Positions 8,216-17,342 of a DNA stretch of 64,000 nt are shown piece after piece. The notes below the pieces were generated by a model, which was given only the letters and a program-made list of their open reading frames with translations, had not been told where the DNA came from and did no database searches. Each line of letters opens with the position of its first letter. The first letter of the stretch is position 1. Source of the DNA: an uncultured Ruminiclostridium sp. (lineage in GTDB: Bacteria > Bacillota > Clostridia > Oscillospirales > Ruminococcaceae); the NCBI GenBank assembly GCA_944386545.1, contig CALXBK010000005.1:22175-86174 (forward strand). The letters are read 5' to 3'. Both the position numbers and the translations under genes were made by a program.

Positions 8216-9220
8216 ATGGAAGCTTTAACCAGCGCCCAGAAGGCGGCGATTATAATAAGCTCAATAGGCACGGAAAACGCGTCAGAGGTGTTCAAGCACT
8301 TTTCCGACGAGGAGGTAGAGTCGATAACTCTTGAGATTGCCCGCATGAACTACTACCCCATGGAGGTAGTGGATGAGGTGCTTAACGAGTTTTACGAGCT
8401 TTGCCTCACACAGAAGGTAATATCCGAGGGCGGCGTTGAATATGCGAGGGACGTGCTTGAAAAGGCGTTCGGTCCGCAGGCGGCGCAGGCTCTGTTTGAG
8501 AAGATAACAAAGCAGTTTCAGACCAAGTCGTTTGCGTTTGTGCGCAAGGCGGACTATAAAAACCTGCTTGCCATAGTGCAAAACGAGCACCCGCAGACCA
8601 TTGCGCTGATACTCTCCTATGCGAGAAGCGATCAGGCGTCCGCTATACTCAGCGAGCTGCCTAAGAAAACCCGTATAGACGTTGTAGAGCGTATGGCGAA
8701 GATGGACAGGGCTTCACCCGATGTGGTAAAGTCCATAGAGCAGACGCTTGAGAGAAAGTTTGCAAGCATTATTACCTCGGATTCTACCGAGGTCGGCGGC
8801 GTGAATTATGTAGCCGACGTGCTGAACAACGTAGACCGCGCGACCGAGAAGTACATATTTGACGAGCTGACGCTAAGGGACCCGAAGCTCGCAGACGAGA
8901 TAAGAGCGAAGATGTTCGTGTTCGAGGATATTGTTACGCTGGACAACATGGCTATCCAGTCCTTTATCCCCGAGGTGGATTCCAAGGACCTCGCAGTTGC
9001 AATCAAGGGCTCTACCCCGGAGGTTGCGGAGTGTATCTACGCAAATATGTCAACCCGTATGCGCGAGAGCATACAGACCGATGTCGAGTACCTGCATAAC
9101 GTGCGTATGCGTGACGTTGAAGAAGCACAGCAGAGAATTGTATCCATCATACGCAGACTTGAGGACGAGGGTACGCTTGTCATCTCCAAGGGCGGCAAGG
9201 ACGACGAAATTATCGCATAA
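8216..9220 (+). CDS. fliG: Flagellar motor switch protein FliG
   Basis: A 334-residue rotor protein of the C ring that transmits torque from MotA. All three domains are recognisable: an N-terminal FliF-binding part (TSAQKAAIIISSIG), the middle domain with the EHPQ motif (QNEHPQTIALILS, about residues 122-134), and a C-terminal torque helix (FEDIVTLDNMAIQSF) with the usual charged residues. GGAG is located 11 nt before the ATG. Neighbours are fliF and fliH. Confidence 0.96.
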   Translation: MEALTSAQKAAIIISSIGTENASEVFKHFSDEEVESITLEIARMNYYPMEVVDEVLNEFYELCLTQKVISEGGVEYARDVLEKAFGPQAAQALFEKITKQFQTKSFAFVRKADYKNLLAIVQNEHPQTIALILSYARSDQASAILSELPKKTRIDVVERMAKMDRASPDVVKSIEQTLERKFASIITSDSTEVGGVNYVADVLNNVDRATEKYIFDELTLRDPKLADEIRAKMFVFEDIVTLDNMAIQSFIPEVDSKDLAVAIKGSTPEVAECIYANMSTRMRESIQTDVEYLHNVRMRDVEEAQQRIVSIIRRLEDEGTLVISKGGKDDEIIA

Positions 9221-9259
9221 CCGCGATAACCGAAATAACCCGAAAGCGAGGCTTTTACA

Positions 9260-10201
9260 TTGGGAGTATACAAGGCTGTTTACGGAGCAGTCCCCCCTGC
9301 CGCAAACGGTGCAGTGGTAATTGACAATACGGTAAAAATTCGCCCCGCACAGGCCTGTCAGCCCGAAATAACCGAGCCGGTTGGGCAGGACGGACAGACG
9401 GCAGTCGGGGAGCAGGCAAAAGCCGCAGAGCGAAAGGCGCAGGAGGAACGCAAACGTGCTTTTGAAGCGGAAATCGAGGCGATAAAGGAATATTACCGCG
9501 ACGAGGGCGAAAAGGCGCTTGAAGAAGCGAGAATACGGGCCGAAAAAATACTTGACGATACCAAAAAGCAGGCACAGCAATACGCCGAAGGCGCTAAGGC
9601 ACAGGCGCAGGAGCTGTTTGAAAAGGCTAAAGAGGACGGCTTTTCAAAGGGACACGACGACGGCTATAAGGCGGGACTGATGAAGTGCCGAGATATGCTG
9701 CTGGAATTAAAGCAGATAAGCGAGGATATAAACCGCCAAAAGCAGGAGCTTTTTGAAGGATACGAAACGGAGATTTTCGACACGGTGATGGAAATAGCAA
9801 ACCGTGTCACGGTAAACTCCCTTGCCCAGAAGGACAAGGCGGTAATAAGGAAAACGATAAAGGAAGCGGCAAAGGCGTTTTACAACAGCGATTACATAAA
9901 GCTCACGCTGTCAAAGACGGACGTGACGCAGGAGATGACCGCAGATGCGGACTTTTTCAAAAAGCTGTTTGTCAACGCAAAGACCGTGGAGGTAGAGGTA
10001 CTCAAGGACGCTCCGACGGGTACTGTTATAATAGATGACGGAAGCGAAATAACCGACGCGGGAATACAGACACAGCTCAAAATGATTGAAGAGCTGGGCA
10101 GAGGAAAGTACCGCCGCACCCCTTCAAAAAAGAAACAGCAGGCGGCTGATACCTCTGCCTTTGATGAAGCGGAGCCGTTATCCGATGCGAAGCAGGAGTA
10201 G
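9260..10201 (+). CDS. fliH: Flagellar export ATPase regulator FliH
   Basis: A 313-residue protein that controls the export ATPase FliI and docks it at the export gate. Residues 50-160 are a long charged coiled coil rich in Glu, Lys and Ala. The C-terminal half contains the FliH/YscL-like part (IANRVTVNSLAQKDKAVI). The start is a TTG at 9260 with GCGAGG eight nucleotides upstream; no ATG or GTG fits. A Lys/Gln-rich tail of about 30 residues follows the family core. Between fliG and fliI, as usual. Confidence 0.88.
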   Translation: MGVYKAVYGAVPPAANGAVVIDNTVKIRPAQACQPEITEPVGQDGQTAVGEQAKAAERKAQEERKRAFEAEIEAIKEYYRDEGEKALEEARIRAEKILDDTKKQAQQYAEGAKAQAQELFEKAKEDGFSKGHDDGYKAGLMKCRDMLLELKQISEDINRQKQELFEGYETEIFDTVMEIANRVTVNSLAQKDKAVIRKTIKEAAKAFYNSDYIKLTLSKTDVTQEMTADADFFKKLFVNAKTVEVEVLKDAPTGTVIIDDGSEITDAGIQTQLKMIEELGRGKYRRTPSKKKQQAADTSAFDEAEPLSDAKQE

Positions 10202-10249
10202 CTTTTCACGGTGCAGACGCTGTAATTTCTACATCCGAAAGGATAGCAG

Positions 10250-11554
10250 ATGAATTTAAAGGGATTTTTAAAAGAGCTGAAAACAGCAGATACATATAAA
10301 TATCTCGGAAAAATCGAAAAAATTGTCGGAATGACCATTGAGGCAAGCGGTCCTGTGTGCAACATAGGCGACGTGTGCCGCATATACTCAAAGGCGATGG
10401 ACAGCTCGATTTTTGCCGAGGTGGTCGGATTTAACGACCGCAGGGTATTGCTCATGCCGTACACCGACATGGAGGGAATAGGTCCGGGCAGTATCGTCGA
10501 AAGCACAGGCGACAAGCTGATGGTGCGTGTGGGCGAAGCGCTCAAGGGCAGAATAATCGATGCTGTGGGCAATCCGCTTGACGGAGGAGCGCCTGTCGAA
10601 TACACCGAGGCAGTGCCTATATCGGGAACGCCCGTAAATCCCCTCACCCGCCCCAAAATCAGCGAGCCTATTGAGCTTGGCGTAAAGGCGATTGACGGTA
10701 TACTGACAATCGGCAAGGGACAGAGAATGGGAATATTCGCAGGCTCGGGCGTCGGAAAATCCACCCTTATGGGTATGATAGCAAGAAAGGTAAAGGCGGA
10801 CATAAACGTAATCGCTCTTGTGGGCGAGAGAGGCAGAGAGGTCCGCGAGTTTATAGAGAACGATTTGGGCGACGAGGGCATGGCAAGGTCGGTTGTGGTA
10901 GTAGCTACCTCGGATCAGCCTGCAATGATGAGAAACAAATGCCCCATGACGGCGACTGCGATAGCGGAGTATTTTTGCTCGCAGGGAATGGACGTACTGC
11001 TGATGATGGATAATCTCACCCGTTATGCAATGGCGCAGAGAGAAATCGGTCTGTCGATAGGAGAGCCGCCCGTTGCCAGAGGCTACACCCCGTCAATCTA
11101 TTCCGCAATGCCGAAGCTGCTTGAAAGGGCGGGCTGCTTTGAAAGGGGCAGTATCACGGGAATTTACGCAGTGCTGGTCGAGGGCGACGACACCAACGAG
11201 CCTATCTCGGATACGGTAAGAGGTATCATAGACGGACATATCGTGCTTAGCCGTAAAATTGCGGCGCAGAACCACTACCCCGCTATTGACATTCTCCCCA
11301 GCGTATCACGTCTGATGACGATAATATGCGATGAAAAGCAGGTAAATGCGGCAGGAAAGCTCAGAAACCTGCTGTCGCTGTACAACAACAACTACGATTT
11401 GATTTCGATAGGCGCATATAAAAAGGGTACAAACCCTGCGCTTGACGAGGCAATCAAGAAAATAGACAAGATAAACGCATTTCTCATGCAGGGAATGTAC
11501 GAGGCGTTTTCCATGGAGGAAACGGTAAAACTGCTTGAACAAGCGGTTTCGTAA
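10250..11554 (+). CDS. fliI: Flagellum-specific ATPase FliI
   Basis: A 434-residue ATPase of the flagellar type III secretion system, related to the F1 beta subunit. The Walker A motif AGSGVGKST lies at about 163-171, Walker B (VLLMMDNLTRYA) at about 247-258, and the family signature for ATP synthase alpha/beta (PAIDILPSVSRLM) at about 343-355. AAAGGATAGCAG precedes the ATG. The stop codon is six nucleotides from the start of fliJ, suggesting coupled translation. Confidence 0.96.
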   Translation: MNLKGFLKELKTADTYKYLGKIEKIVGMTIEASGPVCNIGDVCRIYSKAMDSSIFAEVVGFNDRRVLLMPYTDMEGIGPGSIVESTGDKLMVRVGEALKGRIIDAVGNPLDGGAPVEYTEAVPISGTPVNPLTRPKISEPIELGVKAIDGILTIGKGQRMGIFAGSGVGKSTLMGMIARKVKADINVIALVGERGREVREFIENDLGDEGMARSVVVVATSDQPAMMRNKCPMTATAIAEYFCSQGMDVLLMMDNLTRYAMAQREIGLSIGEPPVARGYTPSIYSAMPKLLERAGCFERGSITGIYAVLVEGDDTNEPISDTVRGIIDGHIVLSRKIAAQNHYPAIDILPSVSRLMTIICDEKQVNAAGKLRNLLSLYNNNYDLISIGAYKKGTNPALDEAIKKIDKINAFLMQGMYEAFSMEETVKLLEQAVS

Positions 11555-11560
11555 GTGTGA

Positions 11561-12010
11561 ATGAAAAAATTTGAATTTACCTTGGAGTCGCTGAAAAAGT
11601 ACAATCAGCAGACGCTTGACAGCGAAAAAACCGTACTCGGCAGACTGAGGGCGGAGCTGAGAGCCTTAGAGCAGAGCCTTGAAGCGAAAAACGCTGAGCT
11701 TGACGAGGCGATACAGCAAACCGACGTCAAAATGAGAAAGGGCGTCAGCGTCACAGAGCTTACCGTGCATAAGAGGTACATCTCCGCATTACAGCAGGAG
11801 ATACGCCTGATACAGCACAACATAGCGAAAAAGCACCAAGAGATACAGGCTCAGCTTGAAAGGGTAATCGAGGCTACCAAAGAGGTGTCGAAGCTCGAAA
11901 AGTTAGAGGAAAAACAGCTTGAGGAGTACCGCTACAACGAGCGCAAGGAGGAAGAACGCTTTATAGAGGAGTTCGTTTCCAACACGTCGGCTCAAAGCGG
12001 CGGTGAATAA
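11561..12010 (+). CDS. fliJ: Flagellar export chaperone FliJ
   Basis: A 149-residue, almost wholly helical protein with heptad-like Leu/Glu/Lys pattern throughout, starting with MKKFEFTLESLKKYNQQTLD, which is typical of FliJ. FliJ sits in the FliI ring as a stalk-like rotor and helps the ATPase. No strong ribosome site is visible; the start seems to depend on coupling with fliI. It is the last gene before the 115-bp repeat array. Confidence 0.9.
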   Translation: MKKFEFTLESLKKYNQQTLDSEKTVLGRLRAELRALEQSLEAKNAELDEAIQQTDVKMRKGVSVTELTVHKRYISALQQEIRLIQHNIAKKHQEIQAQLERVIEATKEVSKLEKLEEKQLEEYRYNERKEEERFIEEFVSNTSAQSGGE

Positions 12011-12135
12011 TCTACAGCAGATATATGCATAGAGCACCGTCATAAAGGGTGTGCAACCGATATTCGGCAAATTGTTACAATTTATCTTGCGGACGCTGTC
12101 TGCCACGGAGATATTGCAAACTGTTATGTACTTGT

Positions 12136-12518
12136 GAACAGTCTGCGCCGACACGTTGCAGTGTTAAGATTGTCTTAACGGTATCGTTTATCAGCGAAGC
12201 CGACGAGGGCACAAGACAGCAAAAAATAAGCAGTATGTGTATGTGCCCGAGAACAGTCCGCGCCGACACGTTGCAGTGTTAAAATTGTCCTAACGGTATC
12301 GTTTATCGGCGAAGCCGACGAGGGCACAAGACAGCAAAAAATAAGCAGTATGTGTATGTGCCCGAGAACAGTCCGCGCCGACACGTTGCAGTGTTAAAAT
12401 TGTCCTAACGGTATCGTTTATCGGCGAAGCCGACGAGGGCACAAGACAGCAAAAAATAAGCAGTATGTGTATGTGCCCGAGAACAGTCCGCGCCGACACG
12501 GCGCAGTTGACAAATTGA
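12136..12518 (+). repeat. 115-bp tandem repeat array between fliJ and fliK
   Basis: Three full 115-bp units start at 12136, 12251 and 12366, and a fourth, degenerate part runs from 12481 to about 12518. Units 2 and 3 are identical; unit 1 differs at four positions. Each unit has an inverted pair around GTTAA...TTAAC, a TCGGCGAAGCCGA hairpin, and an outer pairing of GAGGGCAC with GTGCCC before GAACAG. The same architecture occurs as single copies elsewhere in the window. Open frames across the units on the minus strand just repeat themselves and have no coding signs. The rest of 12011-12648 holds only the fliK promoter and AT-rich leader. Confidence 0.95.
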
Positions 12519-12535
12519 TGAAAATGTGTTAGAAT
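12507..12535 (+). promoter_or_regulatory. Internal promoter before fliK
   Basis: TTGACA (12507-12512) and TAGAAT (12530-12535) with a 17-bp spacer. The -35 box lies in the degenerate fourth repeat unit. The predicted leader to fliK is about 107 nt and AT-rich. Confidence 0.75.
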
Positions 12536-12648
12536 AAAGACGGTTAAAATGTGTATTTTTCATAAAAATTATAAAATAATAAGAGCGCAAAAAGTTAAAG
12601 ATAACAACTGAATTTAGATATAGTTTCCATCGGAAGGAGGTGATAACA

Positions 12649-14178
12649 GTGAATGTAGCTACGGTATCCGTTCCGGCTTCCGGCACACCCTTTTCGTCCT
12701 GTAAAAGAGAGGCGGCGGGCGATTTCGGCGGATTGCTTGACAGTCTGAAGCGAAGCCAAAGCAACGCTTCAACAGGCAATTCGGTGAAAACCGCAGACAA
12801 ACAGCCAAAGCAAGGCGGGAACATGCAGAAACCGACGGATAGCACGGAGCAGAAAAATCAGACGGAGTACATTTCAAAGGATGCAGAACAGTCAACCGAC
12901 AACGCACAGAACGAAAATTCGGCAGTGCGCAGGGACAGCGTAAGCGCAGACGTGGAAAAGGTTCTTCAAAGCGAGCCGTTCAGCCTTCGCGAAGCGGCTA
13001 AGCTCCTTGAAAACGAGGAGCTGCTTTCCGAAGAAGAGCTGCTTGAACTAAGCCGCAGATATTACGGCGTGCTGTTCTCCGGTGACATTCAGGCGATATT
13101 GCAACAGCCTGCCTGTCAGATGAACCGGGGCGAGCTTGCACCTGCCGACGAGGTTGGCGCGGTTGACGTAATGGGCACGGTTGCAAAAGGCACGGCAGTT
13201 ACGGCGCAGACGGCTGTAAATCCGATTAAGACGGAAATTACCGCAGATGCAGCGTTACAGCAAACGTCGGTAATGCCGCAGGAAACACCGCAGAGTGCGC
13301 AACCCCCACAGACTGCTCAGCCCGTTCAGACGGAGGCTTTAGCAGATAATATCGGCGCGGACGCAATTATTCCGCAGGATATTTCGGATAAGCAGGCTTT
13401 TACGCAGGGGCTGACAAATCAGAGCAAAGCGGTGCAAGGCCCCGAAAGCACAAATAAGGCTATGACGCCGACAGCGGCGGAAAGCAGGGCTGAAAGCGGC
13501 ACAATGAGGCAGATGACGGACTTTACCGCAACGGTAAGGCTTGAAAACGTCAGAACGTCGTCGGCGCAGAATTACGAGCCGGTCATAACCGAGCAGGCGG
13601 CAATAAAGCCCCTTATCGGCAGACAGGTTGAGGTCAAGAGCGACGAGGTAAGACAGCTTGTTCAGAGCACGGCTTCAGACAGCGACCTTAACTCACAGCA
13701 GAAGATTGTAACCGCCGAAAATATGCAGGGACTTGAAAATCCCGCATTATCGGACGGCATGAGCAGCTCCGGGGGCGCTGAAAAGCCACTCGCGAGGCTG
13801 AGCGTCACCGAGGTGTACGAGCTGATTGAGAAAAGCTCCGTAAAACCGGGTACAAGCGAGATGTCCTTTGAGCTTACACCCGAAACACTCGGTAAGATTA
13901 CCGTAAAGCTGATAAACGAAAGCGGAAGGCTGACGGTAAAAATTATCACCGAGAACGAAACCGCAAGACAGCTTCTTGCGGCGAAATCCGAACAACTTGC
14001 ACAGGCTCTTAAAAACGACGGCGTAGAGCTTGCACAGTACAAGGTCGAAACCGAGCAAAGAGAGCTGTTCAATCAGAGCTTTGACGGAAGCAGCAAAAAC
14101 CCCTACAGGCAGACAAGAAGCGGCGGCGAGAAAACCGATGAGTTTGAACGGCTGCTGGGAGAAGCAAGGGACGAATAA
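12649..14178 (+). CDS. fliK: Flagellar hook-length control protein FliK
   Basis: A 509-residue protein. The N-terminal 380 residues are low-complexity, rich in Gln, Ala, Thr and Ser, as expected for the stretched molecular ruler of FliK. The C-terminal Flg_hook domain (about 400-475) is recognisable from MSFELTPETLGKITVKL and LTVKIITENETARQLL, the part that switches export specificity. GGAGGT seven nucleotides before the GTG at 12649 selects that start; a GTG nine bases upstream overlaps the ribosome site itself. Promoter and array lie upstream, flgD 31 nt downstream. Confidence 0.88.
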   Translation: MNVATVSVPASGTPFSSCKREAAGDFGGLLDSLKRSQSNASTGNSVKTADKQPKQGGNMQKPTDSTEQKNQTEYISKDAEQSTDNAQNENSAVRRDSVSADVEKVLQSEPFSLREAAKLLENEELLSEEELLELSRRYYGVLFSGDIQAILQQPACQMNRGELAPADEVGAVDVMGTVAKGTAVTAQTAVNPIKTEITADAALQQTSVMPQETPQSAQPPQTAQPVQTEALADNIGADAIIPQDISDKQAFTQGLTNQSKAVQGPESTNKAMTPTAAESRAESGTMRQMTDFTATVRLENVRTSSAQNYEPVITEQAAIKPLIGRQVEVKSDEVRQLVQSTASDSDLNSQQKIVTAENMQGLENPALSDGMSSSGGAEKPLARLSVTEVYELIEKSSVKPGTSEMSFELTPETLGKITVKLINESGRLTVKIITENETARQLLAAKSEQLAQALKNDGVELAQYKVETEQRELFNQSFDGSSKNPYRQTRSGGEKTDEFERLLGEARDE

Positions 14179-14209
14179 TTCACGGCGAATAATCGGGAAA
14201 GGAGGAAAC

Positions 14210-14896
14210 ATGGCAGAATTATCGGGACTCCAGAGCGTACAGGCAAACCACGAAAAATATGCGCACCTTTTTGAAAGCTCCGAAACAAACGATACAGTAA
14301 GCACCGACACCTTTTTCAGTCTGCTTATGGCGGAGATGAGCAACCAGGATCCCTTAGAGCCTATGTCGAATACAGAGTTCGTATCGCAGATGGCGCAGTT
14401 TACGGCGCTCCAGGCACAGAAGGAAAACCTTACATACAGCATGTCAAACTATGCGGCGGGACTTGTCGGCAAAACTCTGACGGTAAACGCTCAGAACGAA
14501 GACGGCACTCTTGTATCGGGCTTATGCACGGGCATGAGCATAAACGGCAGCGATGTAAAGGTTACGGTAAACGGCGCGCAGTATGAAATTTCGGCAATCA
14601 AGGCGGTCGGCGAAGCCGAAAAGACCGAAACCCCCGACTTATCAAGCGCAGTACAGCTTATAGGCAAGTATGTGACGGTAAATGTTTTAGGCGACGACGG
14701 CGAGTATTATTACACGGCGGGCAACGTTGAAGCGGCGGAGATAAAGAACGGCGAGCCTATGATAGTGATAGACGGCTATCTTTACAGGCTGAGCGAGGTT
14801 ATATCCGTGGGCAGCGAGCCTCCACAGAGCGAAGAAACCACCGACAGCAGTACGCCGGACGAGATAACCGAGCTTATGGAAATGCTCGGCAGATAA
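14210..14896 (+). CDS. flgD: Flagellar hook assembly protein FlgD
   Basis: A 228-residue hook cap protein. The conserved FlgD N-terminal region is clear: TFFSLLMAEMSNQDPLEPM and NTEFVSQMAQFTALQ at about 36-70. The C-terminal half carries beta-rich segments with repeated VTVNVxG-like strands, and ends with an acidic Ser/Thr/Glu tail. AAAGGAGGAAAC directly precedes the ATG at 14210; a longer in-frame extension overlapping fliK has no such site. FlgD caps the growing hook and is removed when the hook is complete. Confidence 0.94.
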   Translation: MAELSGLQSVQANHEKYAHLFESSETNDTVSTDTFFSLLMAEMSNQDPLEPMSNTEFVSQMAQFTALQAQKENLTYSMSNYAAGLVGKTLTVNAQNEDGTLVSGLCTGMSINGSDVKVTVNGAQYEISAIKAVGEAEKTETPDLSSAVQLIGKYVTVNVLGDDGEYYYTAGNVEAAEIKNGEPMIVIDGYLYRLSEVISVGSEPPQSEETTDSSTPDEITELMEMLGR

Positions 14897-14912
14897 GGAA
14901 AGCGGTAGAATT

Positions 14913-15317
14913 ATGTTGATTAATGAATTAAGGCTCAGAAATCTTCAGATTTCAACTGCCAACAGCGTAAACACCGCAAAAGCAGGGAATGCCGAAAATT
15001 CCGCACAGGAGCATGGCAGCTTTGCACAGGCTTTGCAAAAGGAGCTTGACGCAAGAAGCGCGGCTGTGGGATTTTCAAAACACGCAATGAAGCGTATTGA
15101 AAGCAGAAGCATTGAAATACTCGACTCGGATATGCTTGAAAGACTGTCAAGCGGAGTTGAGCTTGCCGCAAGCAAGGGCAGTAACGAAGCGCTTGTGCTT
15201 GTGGACGAGGCGGCTTTTGTGGTAAGCGTGAAAAACCGTACGGTAATCACGACAATGTCTAAGAACGACTTAAAAGGAAACATATTTACAAATATCGACT
15301 CAACCGTAATTATGTAA
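14913..15317 (+). CDS. Flagellar operon protein of the TIGR02530/flg_new type
   Basis: A 134-residue small protein of the kind found between flgD and flgE in many Firmicutes. The recognisable core is FSKHAMKRIESRSI, followed by an LSSGVELAASKGS helix and a beta-rich ALVLVDEAAFVVSVKNRTVIT segment with the closing NIFTNIDSTVIM. Its role is not established; position suggests hook assembly. The ribosome site is weak (GGAAAGCGG, nine nucleotides from ATG). Identification rests on the FSxHAxxR pattern plus location. Confidence 0.85.
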   Translation: MLINELRLRNLQISTANSVNTAKAGNAENSAQEHGSFAQALQKELDARSAAVGFSKHAMKRIESRSIEILDSDMLERLSSGVELAASKGSNEALVLVDEAAFVVSVKNRTVITTMSKNDLKGNIFTNIDSTVIM

Positions 15318-15396
15318 TACCGGACCGAAAGGAAGTATTTCCGCCCCGAACGACTGACGGGCAGACGGTTGACCGATTCACAGAAAGGACTTTAAC

Positions 15397-16965
15397 ATGG
15401 TTAGATCATTAATTTCGGGTGTATCGGGACTTAAAACACACCAGCAGAAGATGGACGTTATCGGTAACAACATCGCTAACGTAAACACCGTTGGCTTCAA
15501 GACCAGCGTAACCACCTTCCAGGAGGTTTACTATCAGACCAAGAAGAACGGCTCTGCGGGTAACAATATGCAGGGCGGCGTAAACCCCTCACAGGTAGGC
15601 TACGGTACTAAGCTCGGCGCAATAGGCCAGGTAATGGGACAGTCGGGCTTCACCTACTCCGACACGGTTTATGACTGTGCGCTGTCGGGCGAGGGCTTCT
15701 TCCAGGTAATGGACCAGGCGGGCAACATTTTCTATTCAAGAGCAGGCGTGTTCAACGTTGATAACGCGGGCAATCTTGTTGATTCAAACGGCAACATGGT
15801 GCTGGGCGTAAGCGGCGACGCTACGGGCGTTGAGCCTTCTTCAAACAGAATTACCTTCGCTATCCCCGAGGTGCTTGACAATCAGGCAAGCTACAGCAAG
15901 GTTATAAACTATCTCGGCGGCGAATATCCGCTTACAATATCTGCTGACACCGCAACACCGGACGGAAACATTTCGATAGGCTTTATCACAGGCGAGAGCG
16001 ATTTCGCATACATGAGCGGAACAAAGCTCGTTGTACAGCTTGACGAGGCTAACGAATACACAAGCATAAACGATCTTGAGGACGCAGTGCTGAGAGCCTG
16101 CCAAAACGGCGGCGTTGAGCTTGAGGGCGTTATACCCCTGAATATTGAGCTTGACACCGTTCCGCCTGCCGCCGACATTCCCGCAACAACGGCTACCAAC
16201 ACAATGACTCTGACAGACGGTACAAACACCGCAAGCCTCACCTTCACGACGGTAAACCCCGGTGAATATGCCAACAGCTACACCGTAAACCTCAGATACT
16301 CCGAAAACGCAATCGAAACCACCGCAAAGTGGACGGATAACGGTCTTACGATAAGCGTTCATCCCAACGCAACCGTTGCCGACATTCAGGCGGCAATGGA
16401 CCTTGCGGCAGGCGCAAACGACAAGTACCAGATGACCGTAACCAGCGCAGACTGGGATACAAACGGCGCACCCAACATTGCAACCCTGCTTGAAACGGAC
16501 GGCAAGGTAGGTCTTGCGGGCGGCTCTAACAACTTCTTCTCAGACATGGTTGAGCTGCTGGGCAACATCAAGCTCACCGACGGACGAGTACAGGCAGAGC
16601 AGACGGTAAACGACCTTGACAGCGTTTACATCAATGAGGACGGTACGGTTTACGGCGTTCATGCGGTACACGGCATCATTATGCTGGGCAGAATTGACAT
16701 CGTAACCTTTGACAACCCCAACGGTCTTGAGCAGATAGGAAGCTCCTACTGGAGAGAAACCCTGGCGTCCGGCGAGCCCCAGATAAACATCGCAGGCGAG
16801 AACGGCTCCGCATCGGTAGTATCCGGTGCGCTTGAAATGTCAAACGTTGACCTCTCTCAGGAATTTTCCGATATGATTATCACACAGAGAGGCTTCCAGG
16901 CTAACTCAAGAATTATCACTACCTCCGATACAATGCTTGAGGAGATAGTAAATCTCAAGAGATAA
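15397..16965 (+). CDS. flgE: Flagellar hook protein FlgE
   Basis: A 522-residue hook subunit. N-terminal signature at about 1-40: MVRSLISGVSGLKTHQQKMD and NNIANVNTVGFKTS. The C-terminal helix (LSQEFSDMIITQRGFQANSRI, TTSDTMLEEIVNLKR) completes the D0 domain that lines the hook. The central 300 residues form the variable surface domains, larger than in enteric FlgE and rich in Thr, Asn and Asp. AAAGGAC lies nine nucleotides before ATG. Codon choice is more regular here (frequent AAC, ACC, GGC, TTC) than in neighbouring genes, consistent with high expression. Confidence 0.95.
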   Translation: MVRSLISGVSGLKTHQQKMDVIGNNIANVNTVGFKTSVTTFQEVYYQTKKNGSAGNNMQGGVNPSQVGYGTKLGAIGQVMGQSGFTYSDTVYDCALSGEGFFQVMDQAGNIFYSRAGVFNVDNAGNLVDSNGNMVLGVSGDATGVEPSSNRITFAIPEVLDNQASYSKVINYLGGEYPLTISADTATPDGNISIGFITGESDFAYMSGTKLVVQLDEANEYTSINDLEDAVLRACQNGGVELEGVIPLNIELDTVPPAADIPATTATNTMTLTDGTNTASLTFTTVNPGEYANSYTVNLRYSENAIETTAKWTDNGLTISVHPNATVADIQAAMDLAAGANDKYQMTVTSADWDTNGAPNIATLLETDGKVGLAGGSNNFFSDMVELLGNIKLTDGRVQAEQTVNDLDSVYINEDGTVYGVHAVHGIIMLGRIDIVTFDNPNGLEQIGSSYWRETLASGEPQINIAGENGSASVVSGALEMSNVDLSQEFSDMIITQRGFQANSRIITTSDTMLEEIVNLKR

Positions 16966-16986
16966 TTTCTTTTTATAAATTTTCCT

Positions 16987-17028
16987 TTTGCGGTTTCGGC
17001 GGCGAGGAAACGGCTTCGCCGCCGCAAA
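16987..17028 (+). other. Intercistronic hairpin between flgE and flbD
   Basis: CGGCGGCGA pairs with TCGCCGCCG around an 11-nt loop, and the flanking TTTGCGG/CCGCAAA offers an alternative outer pairing. No U-run directly follows, so it is more likely to limit read-through or stabilise flgE mRNA than to terminate fully. Confidence 0.5.
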
Positions 17029-17059
17029 CTGTAAAAAAACGGCTGTAAGGATGGGAAAT

Positions 17060-17260
17060 ATGATTTATTTAAACAAACTTAACGGTGAAAAATTTATGAT
17101 AAACCCCGAGCTTATCGAGATTGTGACGGAAACCCCCGATACGGTGATTACCACAAGCACGGGACATTCATATATTGTTGAGCAGTCCATGGAAGAGATA
17201 ATTGCGCTCATAAAGGAATATAAGCAGTCATTGCGCCGTTTAAGAACGGACAGAGGCTGA
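17060..17260 (+). CDS. flbD: FlbD family flagellar protein
   Basis: A 66-residue protein of the FlbD/SwrD family, beginning MIYLNKLNGEKFMINPEL and containing the typical ETPDTVITTSTGHSYIVE segment. In Bacillus the orthologue SwrD raises flagellar power, probably by supporting stator function. The site AAGGATGGG precedes the ATG at 17060; another in-frame ATG nine bases earlier overlaps the ribosome site. Its position before motA and motB fits the stator-related role. Confidence 0.9.
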   Translation: MIYLNKLNGEKFMINPELIEIVTETPDTVITTSTGHSYIVEQSMEEIIALIKEYKQSLRRLRTDRG

Positions 17261-17342
17261 TATAAACTCGGATATAACAGCCTTGTGCTGTGTTATACAA
17301 CAATGTTGCGGGAAATATCCTGCCAAACAGGAGGAAATCGTT

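Noticed and set aside
9892..10881. A 329-codon frame antisense to fliH and fliI
   Set aside because: It spans the junction of two certain genes on the other strand and is rich in Ser and Pro, as expected of an antisense shadow.
12175..12499. Repeated 69-codon minus-strand frames in the tandem array
   Set aside because: They arise because 115 bp units are repeated; the frames lack ribosome sites and are not independent genes.
12136..12518. CRISPR array
   Set aside because: Units are 115 bp, directly adjacent and nearly identical throughout, with no variable spacers and no cas gene nearby.
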